From Hydnum rufescens UP504 (Eukaryota; Basidiomycota; Agaricomycetes; Cantharellales; Hydnaceae), in contig MU129083.1 in the NCBI GenBank assembly GCA_014904985.1, forward strand, positions 62,001 to 126,000: a stretch of 64,000 bases of DNA. Reading direction: 5' to 3'. The position numbers were made by a program, and so were the translations under genes. Below are positions 1 through 11,934 of the stretch, piece by piece; the first letter of the stretch is position 1; each line of letters begins with the position of its first letter. The notes under the pieces were generated by a model. The model saw nothing but the letters and a program-made list of their open reading frames with translations, ran no database searches and had not been told where the DNA came from.

Positions 1-928
1 TAAGCACAAGACTTCGGCAAAACGCCCCACCTAGCGCACGTAATCCCCGTGTCTCGGAGCACACTTGGAGCACGAGACTACTACGGCGCCCGAACGTCTG
101 GGCACGAGCCTAGTCATGGGGGTCCTTTGAACTAACGGTTACCTAGACGAAAGCGAAAAAAATCTCGTCCTGCACAATCTGGCTGACCCAAGATGGTACA
201 ATAGCCTGAGTGCGGAATTTTTCACGTCTTCATCCTTCTTTCGGGCTTGAACTCTGCTTCGAAGGCAGAGGATTTTGAGCAGAATGAACGATAGTGGGTG
301 ATAACGTTTCTTGTCCAATTTGGTTTATATAATTCAATTTAGCCTCGTACGAGCGAAAGCAGCGGGGAAATTTATAAACCGCGAGGGGAAATGCCCTCTA
401 CCGGTGGTAGTTTCCAGGGGTCTGTGACCACGGCTACCTGTGACCTGTGACCGAACCGGCGGTATTTCAAATTCTTCCCGCGTGCGTGTATGAAGCAATT
501 GCTTTGTGGATGTCGGAGTGAGGGCGGCAGATATGGTTGTGCACGGGTGGGAGGGATTATCTGCCGCTCTCACCACTGAGCCAGTAAACAAAAGTGACCA
601 AACAAAACAAAGGATCGGCTGGGTTGGGAAAGAAAGTTAGTCCTCGCGATCGCGACAGGCAATCGAGACGAGAGAACGGCCGGAAGCAAACCGGCCTTTG
701 CCGATTCGGCATTGTCACTAGCCCTCCTCTTGGTCGGAGTGGAGGATATGATTAGCAACTACAATATCGCCAACGCTATTAGTCGGGCGAATGATCTCGG
801 AGCCATGGCTCAGGTGACGCCAGGAACATATTTAGGCAGGAGAGGAGGACCAGCGCCCATAAACCGCGCCCGCTCCACAGCTGGTCCCCCCACACTCTCC
901 TCCTTTTCCTCCCTTTCTCGCCTCCGAA
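1..928. other. No recognisable gene; distal half featureless, last ~100 bases are aquaporin 1 upstream region
   Basis: I see no convincing coding exon here; short open frames lack recognisable motifs or codon continuity. The last ~100 bases, with a CATAAACC run and a CCACAGCTGG run, have a reverse-complement counterpart upstream of the second aquaporin near 25.70-25.74 kb. The aquaporin duplication therefore included some upstream DNA. Confidence 0.5.
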
Positions 929-2710
929 ATGTCTGGTCAGAAAAACGATCCTGGGTAATTCGTTTGCTCCACTCCTCTCAGGCTTACCATTCACCGTTCC
1001 TCTGGGACTAAGTGCCGGCGAACTAAACTCGCGTGTTATCTCTTCATACCTCCACCTCGTAGACGTTACTCCTAGATATGGTAAATAAATTGCTCGCATA
1101 TTTCTGCCACAGAGTTCACTGTTCTTTCCATTAGGCTGGTTGCGCGCTTGGGAACATTGGCGCCCCCTCTGGGTCCAGGAGGCATTCGGAGAGTTCCTTG
1201 GCGTCTTCTTGTAAGTGTTTTGGGCACCAATATCCACCGTTCTCAATTCTCTCCAATTTGATGATTGGGATATAGCTATTGTTATGCCGGTATCGGCGCC
1301 ACGGCTGCCATGAACATTGGTGTTTTGACGAACCAGCCGGAGTTCGGAAGTGAGTTTCATTCCTTCTACTTAGGGTCTTGGATTGACCTCGTCTTCTTTG
1401 TCATTCTCAAGACCTCTTACAGGTTGGATTCGGCTATGGTGATGGGATTTTGTGAAGTGTACACTTGGAGTGTCCCTGATATTAAAGCTTCCTTAGCCAT
1501 GGGTATCGCTTTTGCATTCACTATCTGCGGCATGGGCGGATCACACCTCAATCCGGCCGTAACTCTTGCGTTCGCTCTCTGGAGAGGTAAGTGTCCGTTC
1601 ATCATGTTGTAAAGATTGACTGTTTGATGAGCATCGCTGCCCTCCAGGCTTCCCCTGGTCCAAAGTACCCCACTACGTCGCTTTCCAACTACTGGGTGGT
1701 TATGTTGCTTCACTCCTAGTCTACGCCCAATATCGCCCATACATTCTGGTGAACCCCAACCTTTAGAGGCATATTTGTGTCCGGGTGGCAACTGAATCAT
1801 ATGGCTTAGCCACTGGAGCAGGGTTTAATCCAGGCGGGGAAATCCGCTGAAATTTTCTCGGCTCTGGGAACTGCAGGAATACTCGCGATTGTGAGGATTC
1901 CATTGTTCTATAAGCCGTACATGGGTGCCTCAAATTGTCGACCTTTAGTATCCTAGTCCCGGTATTCCACTGAGATGGGTATTGCTAAACGAATTTGTTG
2001 TGGTATGCTCTGTGTTTGCTGTTCTGCATTTCGTCCTCTTGATCCCTCCCGTCGACTTGTTAGGATATTTTCATTGGCTTTGTTATTTGGGCTGTTCTGG
2101 ATCCTTCCAATCTTTTGGTGGCTCCTACCACCATTGCACCCTTGATTGGTCTCGCCTACGGTACCATGGTTTGGGTGCGTCACGTCTCATTTCTGTTCAT
2201 TGGCTCGGCCTGATCTCTATGCACGTGTGCATAGGGGTTCGCACCTGCCACCATTGCGACTAACACTGCCCGTGACCTTGGTACGGCCTTCACCCCTCTC
2301 CGGAGACAATTTGCATGCTACTTACTGGTTTCTCAGGCGCACGATTTGCGGCAGTTTCGATATGGGGGACCGAGGCTTGGGGAGGCCATTATCCTGCCAT
2401 ATCCGCTTTCACCTCTCTCTTGTCTACGTTGGTTGCCGTAATGCAAGTGATTTCCCTTCGTTGCCCCCTTGCAATTTATTTATTTGATATGGGTTACTAC
2501 AGGCTCTACGAGCTGTTCATATCCGACAAGAGCCGTGTGGTCACAGCCGCATTCCGCGAACAATTTGGCAATATGGACAAGCACCGCGAACATAAAGCTT
2601 ATCAATCCAATGCACGCGCAGAGCAGCTCCGAAGCCGTGGCGCTTCTTTCGGCTTTGGGGGTGATAAACAAGAAATCAGCGAGAACGAGAAGTCTGCCAC
2701 TACTGTTTAG
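929..2710 (+). CDS. Aquaporin / MIP-family channel (copy 1)
   Basis: A multi-exon member of the major intrinsic protein family, which forms six-helix water or glycerol channels in membranes. The start MSGQKNDPG is followed by a 5' splice site. Later exons give a first half-helix motif HLNPAVT, a LDPSNLLVAP segment, and a second half-helix motif reading NTARDLG instead of the usual NPARD. The hydrophilic tail ends DKQEISENEKSATTV. I traced about ten exons with continuous frame: one is only ~17 nt (SWIRL-C), and intron donors are GTAAGT or GTGAGT types. The first motif reads GMGGSHLNP where copy 2 has TSGGHFNP, a difference lining the pore. Proline-to-threonine in the second box occurs in both copies, so it predates the duplication. 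The family call is secure; substrate (water, glycerol, other) cannot be judged. Confidence 0.85.
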
Positions 2711-2880
2711 TCTCCCGGGAACTGGTACGTCATTGGGAACTAATTCTGTTGGTGGCAATATATATGCGTTAGTCAAGTTATTACGAGTTGTACGATTCAA
2801 ATGTTGTAGGTTTCTCTTTGTGGAAGTCCGCATAAGTTCTCCGTGAGGGGAGGAGAGAATTGCCTCACGAAGAGCCCCAG

Positions 2881-3710
2881 AGATCATAGTATCATTCCAA
2901 GTTCAGAATCATAGCCAGGCAAGACAGGTGTACCAAAAAGAGTTAGCACCATGCCAGGACGGGCACATGACCCCATCAATATCGGACCACAGATCAAACT
3001 GTCTCATCAGTTCCTTCAGCCCCCTCCCACTCCTCAAATATCAACAGAAAATCAGACGACAGACAGCATGTCAAACTACTCAGATACTGACAACTACGAG
3101 TACCTAAAGGTGCAAGTCGCTGCCAAAGGTCCCACACGCATAGTCCGCCTGTAAAATCTCATCTCTCATCTGGCCCAATGATCAGTCTCTGAGCGTGAAT
3201 GCATTCAAACACTGATCATTGGGCTGGATGAGAGATGATTGCAGGGGACTATGCGTGTGGGACCTTTGGCAGCAACTTGCACCTTCAGGTACTCGTAGTT
3301 GTCAGTATCTGAGTAGTTTGACATGCTGTCTGTCATCTGATTTTCTGTTGATATTTGAGGAGTGGGAGGGGGCTGAAGGAACTGATGAGACAGTTTTTGT
3401 GGAATGAAGAACCTCAGTGCAGGGTACAGTTGCGGAGGTACAAACCAGTGGGTATGTACATCAAGTACCTACGTTATATATAGTAAAAAGGGGGCGGCCA
3501 TAGGATAAGCCGGACAAGCGGAGAGGGGTAGAGGCCGCGGTCGAGCGGCACGTGACGTACGTCGTAGCCGATAACCGCCCATTTCAACAACAGTTTGATG
3601 TGTGGTCCAATATTGATGGGGTCATGTGCCCATCCTGGCATGGTGCTAACTCTTTTTGGTACACCTGTCTTGCCTGCTATGATTCTGAACTTGGAATGAT
3701 ACTATGATCT
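2881..3710. repeat. Long inverted repeat (foldback, MITE-like)
   Basis: The left arm, 2881-3186, is matched in reverse complement by 3211-3710, with a 24-base loop. Outer ends are AGATCATAGT and ACTATGATCT. The arms are nearly identical apart from a ~200-bp insertion in the right arm. No clear target duplication flanks the outer ends. There is no transposase, so it would be a non-autonomous foldback element or a local inverted duplication. A short open frame on the left arm is probably incidental. Confidence 0.85.
3397..3589. mobile_element. Small insertion nested in the foldback right arm, with 7-bp target duplication
   Basis: The undisturbed left arm gives the pre-insertion sequence. In the right arm, ACAGTTT occurs at 3390-3396 and again at 3590-3596, with 193 bp between that have no counterpart in the left arm. 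Ends TTGTGGAATG and (reverse complement) TGTTGAAATG match weakly at 7 of 10 positions. This is the footprint of a small DNA-type non-autonomous transposon. No coding capacity; family unknown. Confidence 0.7.
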
Positions 3711-4309
3711 CACTCATCACAGTGAAGAGGTGCGGTTGCCGAGCTGCAATCCATTTTGTTTTCTGTTTCGACTTGTTGGTTCCGGTTCGTGGCGGTAAAC
3801 GTTTCCCCCGCCACTTCTCCCAGCGATTGGCCTTTGCTGTTAAGTGCGCCAGGAAATAATCATTTATGTAAGCACGGCAACCCCCGAGCGCTAACATTTT
3901 GGCGCTTCACACAATTTACCTGATTGAACACAAAAATCACTGCGAAATTAACATGATACCTCTAACGAAAACTTGAGCGCGTTTGTTTTCCGGTCAATAA
4001 AGACAGGTCGGGGGAAGGGATGCGCTTATGTAATGGATCTATAATAGAGCCCTCCTGGCACTCGTCGAGGCACCAACCATAGAGGATTATTGGACGTGCG
4101 CGTCTCACTTGATTCTGGAGTTCGATTACACTGTCCCTGCATGTAGGGTTCGTCCCTCCACCTAGGTTGGGTAAATTGAACAATTGGATGGATAAACAAT
4201 GCGGCACAATAAACACGGCTAACTCCGGGTTCTGCCGCCAGGCTGCAATGCGTTTGCTGTCCTCGATCTCTTACGCTTTTCTCATTGACACCCGTGGTTC
4301 TTTCCAAAG
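3711..4309. other. Intergenic; upstream region of the LFR-repeat gene
   Basis: No coding or RNA feature recognised. It lies between the foldback element and the ATG at 4310 and presumably contains the promoter of the downstream gene. The ATG sits in a CAAAGATGG context. Confidence 0.4.
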
Positions 4310-7300
4310 ATGGCGCCGCCTGTGAATCCGTTTAAGTTCAATGCCAAAAAGGATTTTAGAGTCCATTCCCGAGCAAAAAGTTCCAACCCTCAGGATACTG
4401 GCTCCCAAATTGACAGCTTTAGAGAAGAAGGCCACGCTTCCATTGCCGAGGGACGAGGCTCCTCCCCCCATTCTGGAACTATCGAAACCATTCCTCCGAC
4501 TCCCCCACCGAAGTCCTCTCGAACCCCAGTCGGTCTATTCAGAAAGTGGAGCCGATCGTCTGAGCGCGTGAAGGATATCGCACCCTCTATCCATGATGAT
4601 CCTGACGACTACGACGATGGTCATGATCGTGGAAGGCCCACAATAGACTCAGAGACCGGATTCCAAATGGTACAGGTCCCACCCTCAAGACCAGTCAAGG
4701 ACCCGCAGGCCCGGAATTTCAATCCATTGCGTTTACTCAGGACTAGATCACGGGAGAAACAAGATGATCCAATATTCACAGAAACGCAACGCGACTCTGG
4801 GGGTGCCCCTGTCTTCGCAGAGTCTCCCACAGATATACATACTCGCGAACTACCCGCCCCTCCCTCGTCGTCCAAGGGCAAGAACCCTCTTGCGCTGTTT
4901 CGTAAAAAGCCCCGCGAATCGAAGCCCGAAGACGCCGAGGATTCTGCTCCGCGTAAAGGATGGCCTGAACGCGCGCTGGACATCACGTGGTCCGGAGCGC
5001 CTGGGGATCCTGCACAGCCATCGCGACCCAGTGGTGAATCGAGGGGGATCAATCCACTGCGGCTGTTCAGGACCAAATCCCGCGAGCAGGATCCTGCGCC
5101 CGCTGATTCCCTGGGAGACGACGGTGGTCCTGGGTTGGCTGAGGATGTTGTAGAAGAGGCGACTAATCCCTTGCGCCGTTCGAAATCTCGGGGGGCGAAT
5201 CCACTGCGTCTGTTCAGATCTAAATCTAGAGAACAGGAACCCCCCGAAAGTCCCCGGGATTCCGTGCGGGAACAACTTCAACCCGCCGAAGACCAGTTCG
5301 AACATGGCGAAGAGACGGCCAAGCCATTGACACGCAAGGGGTCTTTCGGACGTAATATATTTGGTGCTTTTTCCAGGTCTAAACCTCCTGAAGAAGAGCC
5401 CTCCCACAGTCTCCGAGATGAAGACCCAGAAGGAGGGTTGATCCCCCCGGAACATCAAATTGAACATATCGAGGGGTCGGCCAAACCAGCTCGCAAGGGA
5501 TCTCTTCGCCGCAATCTATTTGGCGGCTTGTTCAGCTCCGAACAGCACGAACGAGATACTGCACCCATTGTGGACACCTCACGAGAGGAGGCCCAAACCC
5601 CTGGGGATCAGTATCAACCTGAATCCTCTGCTGATGTCGAAGAACATGAGATTCCTTTGCGCCCTACACGATCCCGCGGGCTTAATCCTCTCGGCCTTTT
5701 CAGGTCTAAATCTCGCGAACAGGACGTTCCTATACATGACGATATACAGGATGATGAGGGACATGGAATCACCGAAGATGAATCTCGCCTCGAAAATCTG
5801 CTGAATGTTGATGACCCAATAGATTCGACGCGTCCACGCGTTCTCGAGGTCGTAATCCGCTTGCTTTATTCAGGTCGAAATCGCGTGAACAGGATCCCCC
5901 TCTCCCTGAAGCCTCTCGAGATCCGGAGATGACCCGAAGTCCTGAGGAACTGATCAAAAATCTCGAAGATCCAGTAAATCCTCTCCTTCGTAAGGGATCT
6001 GGCGGACGATATCCATTCAGTGTGTTCACGGCTAGGTCTCGTGGACAGGATCCTCTAGGCGTCCCCGCCAGTGAGACTTCCCGAGCCGGGGGTGGATCTC
6101 TTCTCGGTGATGATCCCTCCCGATCTGAATATGTGGGGAGTATCGAAGACACTTCGTATGTTCCACCGCGGCCATCTCGCACGCGTAAGCCTCTCGGTCT
6201 ACTTGAGTCTAGTCCCAGGATCCGCCGAATGGAGTATGGTGGTGGTGTCGATGACAGTACCCGCGATGATGTGGGGCCCAAGCTTGCCGCGGGCCAAGTC
6301 GATGATGCCAGTAATGCCGACGACGACGCCAACCCACAGCCATCTCCTGCTTCTTTGGTCGAGATTCCTTGGTATGGAGAAAGAAGGGATCCTCCCCCAA
6401 TGACTGAAGGGCAACTCCGGTTTGAAGACATGTATGATGTTGAAGAGCCAGTCCACTCGGAACCACCTCCTAGAAAGAAGAGAACGTTCGGATTATTCAG
6501 GTCCAAGTCCAGGGACCAAGAACTGCCTGAAGTCTCTCAAAGTCTCGAGGGGGGAGAGGCCGCATTCGCTGACGATGGATCTCGAGTTGACCATGCTGAA
6601 ATCGCAAAGGACGCCTCACGCCCTAAAAAGAAAAGATCTTTCGGATTATTCAGGTCCAAGTCTAGGGAACAAGACCTGCCTGAAATTGACCAAAATCTCG
6701 AGGAAGGAGAGGCCGTATTCGCGGACGATGGGCATCAAGTTGACCATCCTGAAATTGCAAAGGATGCATCACGCCCTAAAAAGAAGAGATCCTTCGGATT
6801 ATTCAGGTCTAAGTCTAGGGAACAAGACCTGCCTGAAATTCCTCAAGATCTCGAGGAGGGAGAGGCCGTATTCGCGGACGATGGAGCTCAAATTGACCAT
6901 ACTGAAATCGCAAAGGATGCATCACGCCCTAAAACGAAGAGGTCTTTCGGATTATTCAGGTCCAAGTCTAGGGAACAAGACCTGCCTGAAATCCCTCAAG
7001 ATCTCGAGGAGGGAGAGGCCGTGTTCGCGGATGATGGGTCTCGAGTTGGCCATGTCGAAATCGCAAGGGATGCATCACGCCCTGAAAAGAAGGGATCCTT
7101 CGGATTATTCAGGTCCAAGTCTAGGGACCAAAACCTGCCTCAAAATCTAGAGGGGGGAGAGGCCGTATTCGCGGACGAGGGGTCTCGAGCTGACCGTACC
7201 GAAATTGTAAGGGATGCATCACGCCCTAAAAAGAAGAGATCTTTCGGATTATTCAGGTCCAAGTCTAGGGACCAAAACCTGCTCAAAATCTAGAGGGGGA

Positions 7301-10246
7301 GAGGCGTATTCGCGGACGAGGGTCTCGAGCTGACCGTACCGAAATTGTAAGGGATGCATCGCGCATAAAAAGAAGAGATCGTTCGGATTATTCAGGTCGA
7401 AATCTCGAGATGAGGATATTCCCGAAAGCCCCAGAGGTGATGAGAGGGAAGGTGCTCCCCCGCCTGAAGAGGACCCGGCCGAAAATGTTAGCCGCGGAGA
7501 AGGCGCCGCGAGTCCATTGCGTCGTAAACCGTCTCGAGGACTCTCCCTCGGTTTATTCAAATCGAGGTCTAGAGATCCAGACAGCCGTTCCTTGCAGGGT
7601 GCACAACAAACGGAGGGGTCGATCAGAACTCTCGAGGATGATCACCCTGATGAAGCACCGAACCCGTTACGTCCCAAGCGATCATTGAGCCTTAATCCTC
7701 TACGTTTGTTTAGAACAAGGTCTCGCGATCAAGAAACAGGGTCTGTGCGCAGTCAACCGCAATCAGGCGAGGAGGGCTCGATGCCGGGTGAAACTCCCAG
7801 CGGCCGAGGCTCACCATATACCCAGTCCCAGAGCCGCAACCCTTTTCGTCTGTTCCGTAAGAAGTCTCGAGGCGAAGCGTCAATTCCCGAGGCTGGTGCT
7901 CCTGGTGATGGCACTTCTGTTCATTTCGCCGATGGTCCGTCGCAAACTTCGCTTCCCTCGGGTAAAGCCAAGAAGGGCGGTTGGCGTGGCATATTGAAAA
8001 GGAAAAAGGTGTGTTATTTACATTTTGTGAGGATGCCTTTCTTGAACTCATATATATACGTATTATGTGTAAGTCTGAACCCACAACCGATGAACCAGTG
8101 CCCAGTGCAGAGGCCCCTGAACTCTATCCAACACGATCGAATTCTCCAGTAATTGAGGCACGTAGCGATTCTGGACTTTCCCCCGTACTCGTGTCTTATC
8201 AGCCATGAATATATCAGAGGCAACGATTATCCATTGATCCTGTGCATCTGCAGCAGAATGATGACGACTCTCTTTACCGCCAAACATTGGTATGTTTCTT
8301 ATATGTTGGTCCCAGCACGACCTTACATTTGGTCCTAAGGATGACCAAGATGGGCCCCCTCCTGTGGTGAGTCTAATGACGCCAGAGACTTCCCCACGTC
8401 AAGTGCTCCGAAGAGTACGTCGGTTTCTGGGGATTTCCGCTGTTTTTATTTTATTTTCTCTTCGCTGTTCCAGGTTACATCTCCGCGCCCCGACGCTGGG
8501 TATCGGCTGGTAATTACAGACATGCGTGACATCTATGCGTTGAAGTCCTGACATTTGAGCCATTCTAGCAGCAGCAGTTCCCTGGTTATGAAGTAAGCAG
8601 TTTCCTGTAGATCGATAAATAATAACTCCCATTTTCCATTAATCCAACTAGCCCCCTCCCACCTCTATATTGGGCGATGGAAGACCCCATGGATCCACGG
8701 TCCGAGTTACTGGGGTCACTCACGTCACTCCCGAGGACCACGTGTATAAGGTTGTTCACGAGAATGGTGATATTGCTTCTACGCAAGTCTCCAAAGGGAA
8801 ACCCGTCCAAATCGGCAATTATAGACTCTCGGTGCGGTACGGAGACGAAGAAGGAGAAGAAGAGCTACCACCAGAAGAATCGTATCCCACTCGTCAGCAG
8901 CGTGATGCTGGGCCAGCTTATCCTAGTCAGACACCTGCAGGAGATGGTCACGTTTTTTTGAAGCCTGGTGACGTGAGTCGACTGCCTCTCGCGTTTGTTT
9001 ATGGCTCCTCATGGCTGACACTTTTCGGGATTTTGAAATGGAGGAATATGAAATCCCCCCGGATGGCAACGTTGTTTTCGTTGTGGATGAAGGCATTGAC
9101 CTTGAAGTATATACCTCTTCTTCCCGGTGCCTGCTCATACTGATTCTAGAATTCTTCCCCACAGATCGGGAATCCCGAGACAGGAGTTTTCGTACCATAT
9201 GATGAAGAGTATATTAGATCTCAGAAAACACTAAACCAGGAGGCTTATGAAGAAACATTCGTCGTACCTCCTGGGAAGCTCGTCGAATTCCAGGATGAGC
9301 AAGGCCGTGTCTTACACCGGTCTGTATTATTCATTACCTTGGTCTATTCCTCCAGCGCATCTGTACATGTTGACCGTACTGCATCACAGAACCGGAGGTC
9401 CTAAGGATACTAAGGCTGGAATGCAGGACTTGGGCAACGGAATGTGGGGTGGATATCAGAGCGATGGCTCGTATCTCCTACAGGTACACACAGGGAACGC
9501 CCTCCACATATCTTCCCACCTTGTTCGGAAGGCTTATCGCTTTGATGTTCTTGTTTGTGTAGGTCGGGGGACCTGGTCCCGTCAAGTTCGTTCTCGACAC
9601 TTACGATCCGTCATCGATGAAAGCTAACACCTCTTCTCCAATACAGAGCCGGGGATTCTCAGAAAGCCACTACAAGCAGGGATTATGTTACACCCCGCCC
9701 CCCACCTTCCGCCTCGCCTCGGGGTTCCGAGTCCCTTCAATATGAAGCATCCCAGCCATCTCCAAATACTTTGCACACCCCTCCATCTTCGCCCGGCAAT
9801 CACAGTCACTTGGCAGGATCTCCAATGCCACTCCCCTCGCTAGGGGAGCTAATCGAGGAATTGCACCTGGAAATCAAGAAAAATATTCATTGGAAGCCTC
9901 ATGGACCTAACGATGTAAGTGGTGTCTCTACGTGCGTACGTCCTCACCCTATGATTTTTTTTCGTCCTTCTGTCAGTATGCGCGCTCGGTGCGTAAGTGG
10001 AACATCAAACCCACCGAATACACAAAGATCTTCTGTCATGAAGGCTGTTTGTTTAAAAAGTTCATGGAACATGAATTGCAACTTCGTGAGAGGACTGTAG
10101 GTGCTCCTGCGGCACCGGGTGTGGCACCGGGTGTGGCACCGAGTGTGGCACCGAGTGCGGCACCGAGCGGTGGGGCTCTGCTCACTGCCGAGGATGTTCA
10201 AAATGGTCAATGGTTTCTCGTGTCTTTCGTTCTATATTATTTGTAA
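4310..10246 (+). CDS. Large LFRSKSRE-repeat protein, function unknown (apparent frame breaks)
   Basis: The start is MAPPVNPFKFNAKKDF. The first ~1,280 codons are nearly intron-free and built on a basic core, NPLRLFRSKSREQ or SFGLFRSKSREQ, repeated more than fifteen times between acidic linkers. From 6470 to 7290 the units become regular 50-residue repeats (KKRSFGLFRSKSREQDLPEI plus an EEGEAVFADDG linker). After 8007 the gene becomes intron-rich; exons include VTGVTHVTPEDHVYKVV, IGNPETGVFVPYDEEY and LGELIEELHLEIKKNI, ending near FMEHELQLRERT or at the stop at 10244. The frame shifts by one base near 5815-5830 (a short C run) and by several single-base losses at 7285-7375, each restorable by one homopolymer base. 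No known domain recognised; the basic/acidic alternation suggests a scaffold or a protein binding acidic partners, which is inference. It may continue into the aspartic protease. Confidence 0.6.
6470..7390 (+). repeat. Tandem coding repeats, ~150 bp units
   Basis: Six or seven consecutive units share TTCGGATTATTCAGGTC within a ~150-bp period and encode the SFGLFRSKSRE core plus an acidic linker. The last two units (7140-7280 and 7281-7390) are nearly identical over about 100 bp, indicating a recent duplication. The final one differs by five single-base losses that destroy its frame. Confidence 0.9.
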
Positions 10247-11645
10247 CGCGCGCCTCCCAGATCTGGAATACGTCGTTCCCGTAACTATCGGCACTCCACC
10301 GCAAGTCGTTAACCTTGACTTCGATACTGTGAGAGTCTCGTGTGGTCTTTTTGTTCTTGTTTTGGGCCAAATTCATCAGTGATTGCACCGCAGGGAAGCG
10401 CAGATCTTTGGGTATGGAGTACGCTGTTAGCGTACTTCTGCCGCGAATCTTAAAGGCCATGGGATTTATAATCCTGGCCGAAGTTCCACCGCAAAACTTG
10501 CACCTGGACTGAACTGGAAAATTTCCTATGGTGACGGCAGTGGGGCAAGTTCGTGTATTTTTTCAGTTGTGTTTATTCCTTCCTGAATGGCAACAGCTAA
10601 TGACGGTTATCCTACAAATAGGTGGTAGTGTCTATAAGGATGTTGTAAAGTTTAGTAACCTGGCTATCCCCGGACAAGCAGTCGAAGTCGCGACGCAGTT
10701 GAGCTCTACGTTTCTGGGCGAACATAGTTCAGATGGGCTTTTAGGTTTGGCATTCCCGACGTAGGTTGACAATTTGAGTAACTTTCTCGGATTGCTGATC
10801 CTTCCCCATACTCATAGGATAAATACAATTACCCCAACGAAACAGAAGACCCCTGTCCAAGAACTCGTCGAACGGAACATAATCAAACAGCCAATATTTA
10901 CAGCAAAGCTTGACAAGGGGGGCACTGGGAGTTTCTACACTTTTGGATACATTCCTCAGCGCATACTGCCGCTTCCTCGCGCATCATTTACACCGACGTC
11001 GATAGTTCCCATGGGTTTTGGGAGTTCGGGAGTCCGCAACTTCGTGTAGGCCGTAAGACGGTGAATCGCCGCCCAGGTAACACGGCAATAGCAGACACAG
11101 GTGAAGCTGGGGATGGAATCCTAAGCCCAAGACTGCTCTGTTCATGCATTTACTTTATTAAGGGACGACGGTACGTTTTTCCTGGCCTTTCTAGCCTGTA
11201 GAACGAGTAGAACAACGACGCTCCCATAGTTAATTCTCCTAGATGACGCTGCACTCGATGCCATTTACCGCCCCATCCCGGGAGCTAGAATAGACCATTC
11301 TGGATGGATTGTCCCAACGAAATCTAGGCCTCCAGATATATCATTCTCAGTAGCCGGGGTCTTTTTCGCAATCGCCGGCGAAGACTTGAAGTTCGCCGAC
11401 GCGGGTGGTGGCATGAGCTTCGGCAGCATACAGAGCCGTGGCCAAAATCGACAAGACATCCTGGGTGACGTACGTACAATTTGTTTGGACATCCGAGTTT
11501 CCTCTATATCGCTCCTGCTTACGGAAGCTATTTGCCTTTCTAATGTGGCATGATCTTGCAGGTTTTCCTGAAGAGGGTGCTTACTGTATTCGACCAGACT
11601 CCAGGGCACCCACGGATTGGGTTCGGTCAGCGTGCGTTCACCTAA
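10203..11645 (+). CDS. A1-family aspartic protease
   Basis: A pepsin-type aspartyl endopeptidase. Exons in order encode DLEYVVPVTIGTPPQ, NLDFDT joined to GSADLW (first catalytic Asp in DTGS), an SSTAKLAPGLNWKISYGDGS segment, DGLLGLAFPT, FYTFGYIPQR, IYTDVDSSHGFWEFGSP, AIADTG joined to TT (second catalytic Asp), DDAALDAIYRPIPGARI, and a C-terminus GHPRIGFGQRAFT then stop at 11643-11645. Both catalytic sites are split by introns. The listed start is one candidate (MVNGFSCLSFY); otherwise an intron at about 10206-10260 joins upstream codons AEDVQN directly to DLEYVVPV. That arrangement resembles the propeptide-mature junction of fungal aspergillopepsins, so the propeptide may lie in 9978-10205 and the gene may be fused to the upstream repeat protein. 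No clear signal peptide was found, so location (secreted or vacuolar) is unresolved. Confidence 0.8.
11163..11170 (+). other. 8-nt micro-exon encoding part of the catalytic DTGTT
   Basis: The previous exon ends GAC ACA G at 11100. The following exon, at 11230, must begin TTA ATT CTC CTA GAT to keep the conserved LDDAALDAIY frame. Only the eight bases GGACGACG, flanked by AG at 11161-11162 and GTACG at 11171, join both in frame and restore D-T-G-T-T. The introns would be 62 and 59 nt, normal for this gene. Confidence 0.75.
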
Positions 11646-11934
11646 TGCAAGGTGACGATATAATGACTGTGATGCAATTGTGTAATATTTCCTCCTCACT
11701 CTTGGGCACTCGGGGCTTGGGACATTGCTTTCTGATACTGGAATTAGTGGAAGTCAAATCTGTGGTTGATCTTAGGAGTTTGTCTCGTTATGCTGTAGGA
11801 GAATTTCAGAATTTGACCGGGTACTTGCCGTTCCCTGGGAATTTCAGTCCTCTCAGCACTACAGTAGTGCACAACGAGTGCTGTGGCGAACCGGCCGTTG
11901 ATCGTGCCCTCCTGTACTGATCACCCAGATCGAG

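Noticed and set aside
9978..10246. A separate small gene from the repeat of CACCGGGTGTGGCACCG (GVAPGVAPSVAPSAAPS)
   Set aside because: It is the continuation of an upstream exon and borders the protease; a short repeat encoding Ala-Pro-Gly-Val is a linker, not a gene.
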